This document shows positions 6,726 to 10,489 of a stretch of 10,489 bases of DNA, piece after piece; within the stretch, counting starts at the first letter, position 1, and every line of letters starts with the position of its first letter. The notes beneath the pieces are model-generated. The model had not been told where the DNA came from. It did not search any database and saw only the letters and a program-made list of their open reading frames with translations. Location of the stretch: the NCBI GenBank assembly GCA_964575225.1, contig CAZNQW010000133.1, forward strand, positions 1 through 10,489, in the 5' to 3' direction. This DNA is from CAZNQW01 sp964575225. GTDB taxonomy: Bacteria; Chloroflexota; Anaerolineae; JAAYZQ01. The position numbers and the translations under genes were made by a program.

Positions 6726-7286
6726 ATGACCACAATTCAGCCAACCGTCAGCATGACCGAGCCGCCCGAGATCCCCGAGCTATATCGGGCCACGGTCCGC
6801 GATTTTCTACAGGCGCTGTGGCGGCACTACCGCTGGCATATGCAGGAGCAATTTGGCTTCTACAACCTGCCGGTCAGCATCGATGTCGAGCGGACCATCC
6901 TCGCCGACACCTTGGGCGAGATTGCCCGCTGCGCCGACGGCCAGATCACCGACGGCGACGCCCTGGCCGTGGTGTACGAGGGCATCCAGGGTCTCATGGA
7001 GATGCTGTTCGCCGTGCCCGGGCAGGGCAGCGCATACGAGATCCCCGACCGCTTCTGGGAGAGCGAGCTAGGTCAGCTCGTCGCTACGGCCATGCTCCGT
7101 ATCCGCGGCGACGAGCTGATTACCATCGCCGAGGCGGCCGAGATCCGCGGCGTCAGCGTCCAGGCCATGAGTCAGGCGATTGCCGCCGGGCGCCTCCGGG
7201 CCTACCACGATCCCTCTGCCCCGCGGCGACAGGGCCGCCGCCTGGTCAGCCGCCAGGAGGTGGAGCGAATGGGCAGCGATGCCTGA
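6726..7286 (+). CDS. 186-aa protein with C-terminal excisionase/MerR-like helix-turn-helix
   Basis: GGAAGGAG (6711-6718) stands 7 bases before the ATG at 6726, which fixes the start. An ATG at 6630 would overlap the previous stop as ATGA but would add a 32-residue low-information extension with no good ribosome site. Residues 17-120 are a largely helical, aromatic-rich unknown domain (ELYRATVRDFLQALWRHYRWHM; DALAVVYEGIQGLMEMLF). Residues 130-181 form an HTH of the excisionase/HTH_17 type: ITIAEAAEIRGVSVQAMSQAIAAGRLRAY, then the wing RRLVSRQEVERM. Such domains bind DNA in Xis-like recombination directionality factors and in many unrelated regulators, so excision is only one possibility. No integrase is seen in the window. 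The gene ends just before a bidirectional terminator. Confidence 0.78.
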   Translation: MTTIQPTVSMTEPPEIPELYRATVRDFLQALWRHYRWHMQEQFGFYNLPVSIDVERTILADTLGEIARCADGQITDGDALAVVYEGIQGLMEMLFAVPGQGSAYEIPDRFWESELGQLVATAMLRIRGDELITIAEAAEIRGVSVQAMSQAIAAGRLRAYHDPSAPRRQGRRLVSRQEVERMGSDA

Positions 7287-7308
7287 TCAGAAACGACCCA
7301 GGCACACA

Positions 7309-7344
7309 AAAAGCCCCCGGCTCCTCGCCAGGGGCTTGTTCTTT
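7309..7344. terminator. Bidirectional intrinsic terminator between convergent genes
   Basis: AAGCCCC (7311-7317) and GGGGCTT (7331-7337) form a 7-bp GC-rich stem around a 13-base loop. On the plus strand GTTCTTT follows. On the minus strand the stem is followed by a T-run (complement of ACACAAAAA), giving a stronger signal for the glycosidase gene that ends at 7355. Confidence 0.8.
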
Positions 7345-7354
7345 CCGAGACCCC

Positions 7355-8581
7355 CTACCCCCTCCCCAGCACCTTCTCCAGCGCCTGCCGGGCGCCGGCC
7401 AGATCCAACCCCGCCAGTCGATCCCGCGCCGCCGCGATCCTCGCCGGCGCCGACAGTCCGGGCGCCGCCTCCGGCGCATTTGCCTGCAGCGCCCGCACCA
7501 CCGGCTTCTCCCGGCCATAGCGGTCCGAGAAGGCATAGCCGACCCAGCAGTCGTCGGGCCAGCCGCTGGCGCCCATGTCGTCCGACGCCAGAATCCAGGG
7601 CGTCAGGGCAAACATCGGCGTGTCCGCCTCGTACATAGCCAGAGTCTTGGCGGCCACCATCTTGGGCGTCGTCATCGGCCAGCGGATATCCACCGCGTTG
7701 CCCGAGCCGGGGCGATCCCGCGGCGTCCACCCGCCCTCGGTCATGGCCAGGGGCACCTCAAACCCGAAACTCGCCCGCGACCAGGCCAGCACCTTCTCAT
7801 AGCCCCGGAAACAGGTATCGTCGTCCAGCGCCGTCTGGCCCGGGCGCGCCCACGCCCGCCGCTGTGCGTTTATCTGTGCAAGCACAGACGGACCCTCGTT
7901 CCATTGCGGATCGTCGGCATAGTCGTCCAGCAGCCGGCGGTACTCCTCCATCGTCAGCGTTACCCCCCGCTGCGACACCTCGTCGTAGGGATAGTCCAGC
8001 GGGCGACCCTTCCCATAGAAATGCCCCAGGTAGACCGCCTGGCCCTCGTGCCACAGGCCCTCCGTCGCCCGGATCCGCTCGAATGGATTCTCGGAATATC
8101 CCGGCCCATCCGGGAACCCCGCGATAGCCCCCCGTTCGGTGATCGCCCGCGCCGCCTCGGCCCAGCGCGCCGCAATGATCGCCCAGGCGCTCTCATAGTT
8201 GGGCACCTCCCCTTTCCGCCACTCGCGCTCGTCGAACGGCTCGTTGGCGAATTGCACCACCAACGGCGCGTTGTACCGCGCGTACAGGTTCACCAACTGC
8301 TCGACCGCCGCGCCGTGCGTCCACGCCCCCGGGAATGTGTAGGCAAAGCGGACAATCGGGATCACCCCCGCTTCCAGCAGCGCCCGGGCGGCGCCGCTGG
8401 TATAGAGCGCGTCCGAGTCGCTGATCGCCGTGACCCACGACATGTGCATGCTCACCAGCAGGCCGATCCAATAGTCGGCCCGCGCCATCCAGCCTTTTTC
8501 CCCTGCGTGTTGGCCGCTGGGCTGCAGGTGCACGCCCCGCGTGGTGACCCGCCGGCCGCTGACCGTCTTCGGTATCTCCAT
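7355..8581 (-). CDS. Clan GH-A-like glycoside hydrolase, cytoplasmic or holin-exported
   Basis: A 408-aa protein with features of a (beta/alpha)8 glycosidase. FANEP at residues 111-115 puts E114 at the usual acid/base position after strand beta4. MTEGGW puts E282 at the usual nucleophile position on strand beta7, 168 residues further. Further barrel-like segments include VIPIVRFAYTFPG (73-85), YLGHFYG (184-190) and FALTPWIL (324-331). It probably cleaves a glycan, but the GH family and substrate cannot be fixed by eye (GH5 or GH39-like patterns). No signal peptide is visible. The C-terminus (about 375-408) is an Ala/Leu helical tail. AGGAGG lies 8 bases before the ATG at 8581. It follows the GH25 protein gene on the same strand with a 69-bp gap, so both may serve one cell-wall or polysaccharide degradation task, as in prophage lysis or tail modules. 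Confidence 0.7.
   Translation of the reverse strand: MEIPKTVSGRRVTTRGVHLQPSGQHAGEKGWMARADYWIGLLVSMHMSWVTAISDSDALYTSGAARALLEAGVIPIVRFAYTFPGAWTHGAAVEQLVNLYARYNAPLVVQFANEPFDEREWRKGEVPNYESAWAIIAARWAEAARAITERGAIAGFPDGPGYSENPFERIRATEGLWHEGQAVYLGHFYGKGRPLDYPYDEVSQRGVTLTMEEYRRLLDDYADDPQWNEGPSVLAQINAQRRAWARPGQTALDDDTCFRGYEKVLAWSRASFGFEVPLAMTEGGWTPRDRPGSGNAVDIRWPMTTPKMVAAKTLAMYEADTPMFALTPWILASDDMGASGWPDDCWVGYAFSDRYGREKPVVRALQANAPEAAPGLSAPARIAAARDRLAGLDLAGARQALEKVLGRG
7361..7399. repeat. In-gene copy of the 39-bp direct repeat (3' end of the glycosidase gene)
   Basis: This copy encodes the last full residues AGARQALEKVLGR of the 408-aa protein on the minus strand. It matches 4915-4953 at 35 of 39 bases in the same orientation and reading phase. 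The two copies bracket about 2.4 kb holding the zinc-finger HTH gene and the divergent operon. Confidence 0.6.
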
Positions 8582-8598
8582 CCCATCCCCCTCCTGCC

Positions 8599-8636
8599 GT
8601 CATTCCCGCAACCCGCGTATTCGCGGGCGGAATCCA
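8599..8636. repeat. REP-like palindromic element between the two hydrolase genes
   Basis: CCCGCG (8612-8617) and CGCGGG (8622-8627) form a perfect stem with a four-base loop. They are framed by ATTCC (8602-8606) and GGAAT (8629-8633). The flanks, GTCATTCCCGC at one end and GGAATCCA at the other, match a dispersed intergenic palindrome family common in bacteria. It lies after one stop codon and before the Shine-Dalgarno of the next gene. Confidence 0.55.
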
Positions 8637-8650
8637 TCCTACCCCGCCCT

Positions 8651-10445
8651 TTACCCGCCCAGCAACCCCAGCGCCCCGTCGAGCAGCGTCTGCGCCTCGG
8701 CCAGCCCCTCCTCGACCTCGGCCAGGATCGCCAGTGCCTTCTCCACCAGCTCCCGCGCCGCTGCCACGTCCGGATCGGGTTCCGGCTCAGGCGGCGGCTC
8801 TGGATCGGGCTCCGGTTCGGGCTCTGGCTCGGGCGCCGGCGTCTCCAACTTCTCGAACGTCAGCTCAAAGGCGGTGTGGATCAATGTGTTCGGATGCTCC
8901 GGCGTCCCCAGTCCCAGGCCATGGATCCGATCCGACGCGGCGGGGTCCGTGCCGGCAAAGACCGAGTACGAGCCCAGCGGAGCGTTGAGGGGGAAATTCG
9001 CCCCAAACGGCTCGCCCCGCTTCTCCTCGACCACCCCCACCGTCAGGCCCCCCGGCCAGGTCAGCGTGACCTTTTCCCCTGCCAGCCGCTCGCCGGCCGC
9101 GTCGACCACGTCGATAAAGACGTGGTGCAGCCCGCCGGCCTCCTGTTCGTTTTTCCAACCGACGCGCGTCAGCCGGTACAGCGCGCCCGGCGCGCCGGTG
9201 ACGCTCACCAGCCCTGCAATCCTGCTATCGATCTCGACCATCGAATCCTCCTCATCGTCAGTCCCCGGAACCGGCGGCTCCGGTTGGGGGTCAGGTACCG
9301 GCTCGACCACAGGCGCCGTCGCCCCGTAACGAGCGCGCAGCTCGTCGGCCGTGCCCCGGTACCAGTTCAGATCCAGCCGCGTCGGGAACCCCTGGACGGT
9401 CCCCCTGTCCACCACCGCATACTGCCAGAATTCCCAGCCGGCCACGTCGGGCGCCGTCACCCCGTATTGCGCCAGCCACAACGAGCGATCTTCCAGCCAC
9501 CCGGCCACGTTCAGCGACCAGTAGAACGTCAGGTTGGTGTACACCCCCGTCCGCCTGCCCGTGTTCCGGTCCGCTGCGTCCAAAAAACTCCGGACTTTTT
9601 CCTCAGTCGTCCCGCCGACCTCGACGTCGGCGAAATAGGGCAGCTCGAACCGTCGCCCCCCCAGCGCCTGGGCAAAGAACGCCGCCTGGCCGTCCAGGTC
9701 CGGCAGGAGAAAATGGTAGCCGCCCCTCAGCAGGCCGATCGACCCCGCGCCCCGGTAGTGGCTGTCCAGCGCCCGGTCCACCTCCAGCCCGTCATAGTCC
9801 GGCCACTTGTCAGCGCCCGACACCCGCAAAATACAGAACGAGAACCCCTCCCGCCGGACCAGGTCCCAATTCACGGCCGTCTGGTACTTGCTGGCGTCGA
9901 ATCCCCGCGCCCTGCCGACCGAAACCGGCGGCGCCGTCTCGATCCGGTCGTGGATCATCCGGGCCAGAGGCAGGTCCACGACGTACAGCTCCCAGGGATT
10001 CCCCGGCGCGGCCGTGAACGGCGTCGCAGCCACGATATAGTGATCCTTCATCAGCTCCTGGTCGTACCAGGTCAGTTGCTCGAAATACCGCCGCCGCGCC
10101 TCCTCGACATTGACCTGGTCGTCGGCAGTAGCCATCCACCCGCCCGGCTCCTTGCTGACCAGCAGCCGGTCGATGCCGCACTCGTTGATCAGCGTGCGCG
10201 GCATCCGCACCCCCGCCTCGGCCAGCCAGCGAGCGACCTTGCGGTAGCGCAGGCACCACCAACCCTCGCTCGGCCGGTCGGCGTCCATATTGGAATCCAT
10301 GCACGGCCAGCCGTACTCGTGCAGGCCCAGCATGTCCTCGTCGCCCATGGCCCGGACAATGTCGGCGAATTGCCGCCAGGCCCCTTCGGGCGGCTGCCCG
10401 ACCGAAAAGTTGCCCCACACGACCCGCCAGCCGGCGCCGTGGGCC
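8651..10445 (-). CDS. Modular GH25 lysozyme with N-terminal TIM-barrel-like region, beta-sandwich, Pro-Glu linker and helical tail; N-terminus missing
   Basis: The frame is open to the last biological base, and the GTG at 10420 is internal (AHGAGWRV precedes it). Numbering below starts at that GTG. Residues 1-160 look like the C-terminal half of a clan GH-A-type barrel (GLHEYGWP with E35; INECGID with E80). Residues 171-365 are a GH25 muramidase: GFDASKYQ (D175), YHFLLPD, FADVEV with the catalytic D265-x-E267, VYTNLTFYW, LWLAQYG, WEFWQYA and LDLNWY. This family hydrolyses the MurNAc-GlcNAc bond of peptidoglycan. A Pro-Glu linker (370-392) leads to a beta-sandwich-like domain (395-525: YRLTRVGWKNEQEAGGLHH, EPFGANFPL, IHTAFELTFEK), a type I associate with Chloroflexota. 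A second acidic linker (528-550) and an Ala/Leu helix (551-589) follow. The double hydrolase layout suits a phage lysin or a secreted cell-wall enzyme. No signal peptide can be judged. Confidence 0.82.
8771..8839 (-). repeat. Low-complexity Pro-Glu/Asp coding repeat (linker)
   Basis: About 23 codons encode alternating Pro and Glu/Asp (residues 528-550 of the GH25 protein). On the plus strand this reads as irregular GGCTCNGG and GGATCGGG units. It is an extended spacer, and the unit number is likely to vary between strains. Confidence 0.7.
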
Positions 10446-10489
10446 AGATCGGAAGAGCGTCGTGTAGGGAAAGAGTGTAGGATAGGGTG
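10446..10489. other. Illumina TruSeq P5 adapter with i5 index at the contig end (artefact)
   Basis: Positions 10446-10478 are the standard TruSeq read-through adapter, beginning AGATCGGAAGAGCGTCGTG. The next eight bases, AGGATAGG (10479-10486), equal the reverse complement of index D503 (CCTATCCT). The last three, GTG, begin the next adapter part. None of this is genomic, and genes should not be extended into it. Confidence 0.97.

Noticed and set aside
6590..10480. A plus-strand open frame of almost 1300 codons
   Set aside because: It runs antisense to two genes with clear hydrolase motifs, has Arg/Pro-rich translation typical of a GC-rich shadow frame, and ends in sequencing adapter.
1..10489. 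CRISPR arrays, tRNA or rRNA genes, integrase or transposase genes
   Set aside because: I found no regularly spaced repeats, no RNA gene signatures and no recombinase catalytic motif in any frame.

Overview
The window reads as GC-rich bacterial chromosome or prophage-like accessory DNA, probably a metagenomic contig. Long GC-rich genes, a Chloroflexota-style beta-sandwich domain beside glycosidase domains, and sigma70-like promoters (TTGACA/TATAAT) suggest Chloroflexota, possibly Anaerolineae. This taxonomic call is an inference; there is no rRNA or marker gene here. The last 44 bases are not biological: they match the Illumina TruSeq P5 adapter with an 8-base index, so the contig stops in adapter read-through.

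Left part (1-3744, plus strand): the 3' end of a DNA methyltransferase gene overlaps by 8 bases a 1013-aa restriction subunit. That subunit carries an SF2 helicase core and a C-terminal PD-(D/E)xK nuclease. Together they form a type III-like restriction-modification pair.

Middle-left (3800-4866, minus strand): a compact two-gene unit of visibly lower GC. A Panacea-domain (DUF4065) antitoxin comes first and a PemK/MazF-like putative toxin second. A consensus promoter drives it, and an 8-bp perfect inverted repeat brackets that promoter. Restriction system plus toxin-antitoxin gives this side a defence-island character.

Centre (4915-7399): a small regulatory module. A two-zinc-finger XRE-type HTH protein (minus) diverges from a two-gene plus-strand operon: a 202-aa protein with a KxLGGRW...KAW motif, then a 186-aa protein with an excisionase/MerR-like HTH. 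The 209-bp divergent intergenic region has a strong promoter in each direction and three copies of a 16-base palindromic operator. The module is bracketed by a 39-bp imperfect direct repeat (35/39). One copy lies in the 3' end of the neighbouring glycosidase gene and the other is an orphan fragment. This layout suggests an insertion that duplicated the end of that gene, although no integrase is visible.

Right part (7355-10445, minus strand): two co-oriented peptidoglycan or polysaccharide hydrolase-like genes separated by a REP-like palindrome. The upstream one is cut by the contig end. It holds a TIM-barrel-like part, a GH25 lysozyme domain, a beta-sandwich domain, a Pro-Glu linker and an Ala/Leu helical tail. 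The downstream one is a 408-aa clan GH-A-like protein. A bidirectional terminator separates it from the plus-strand operon.
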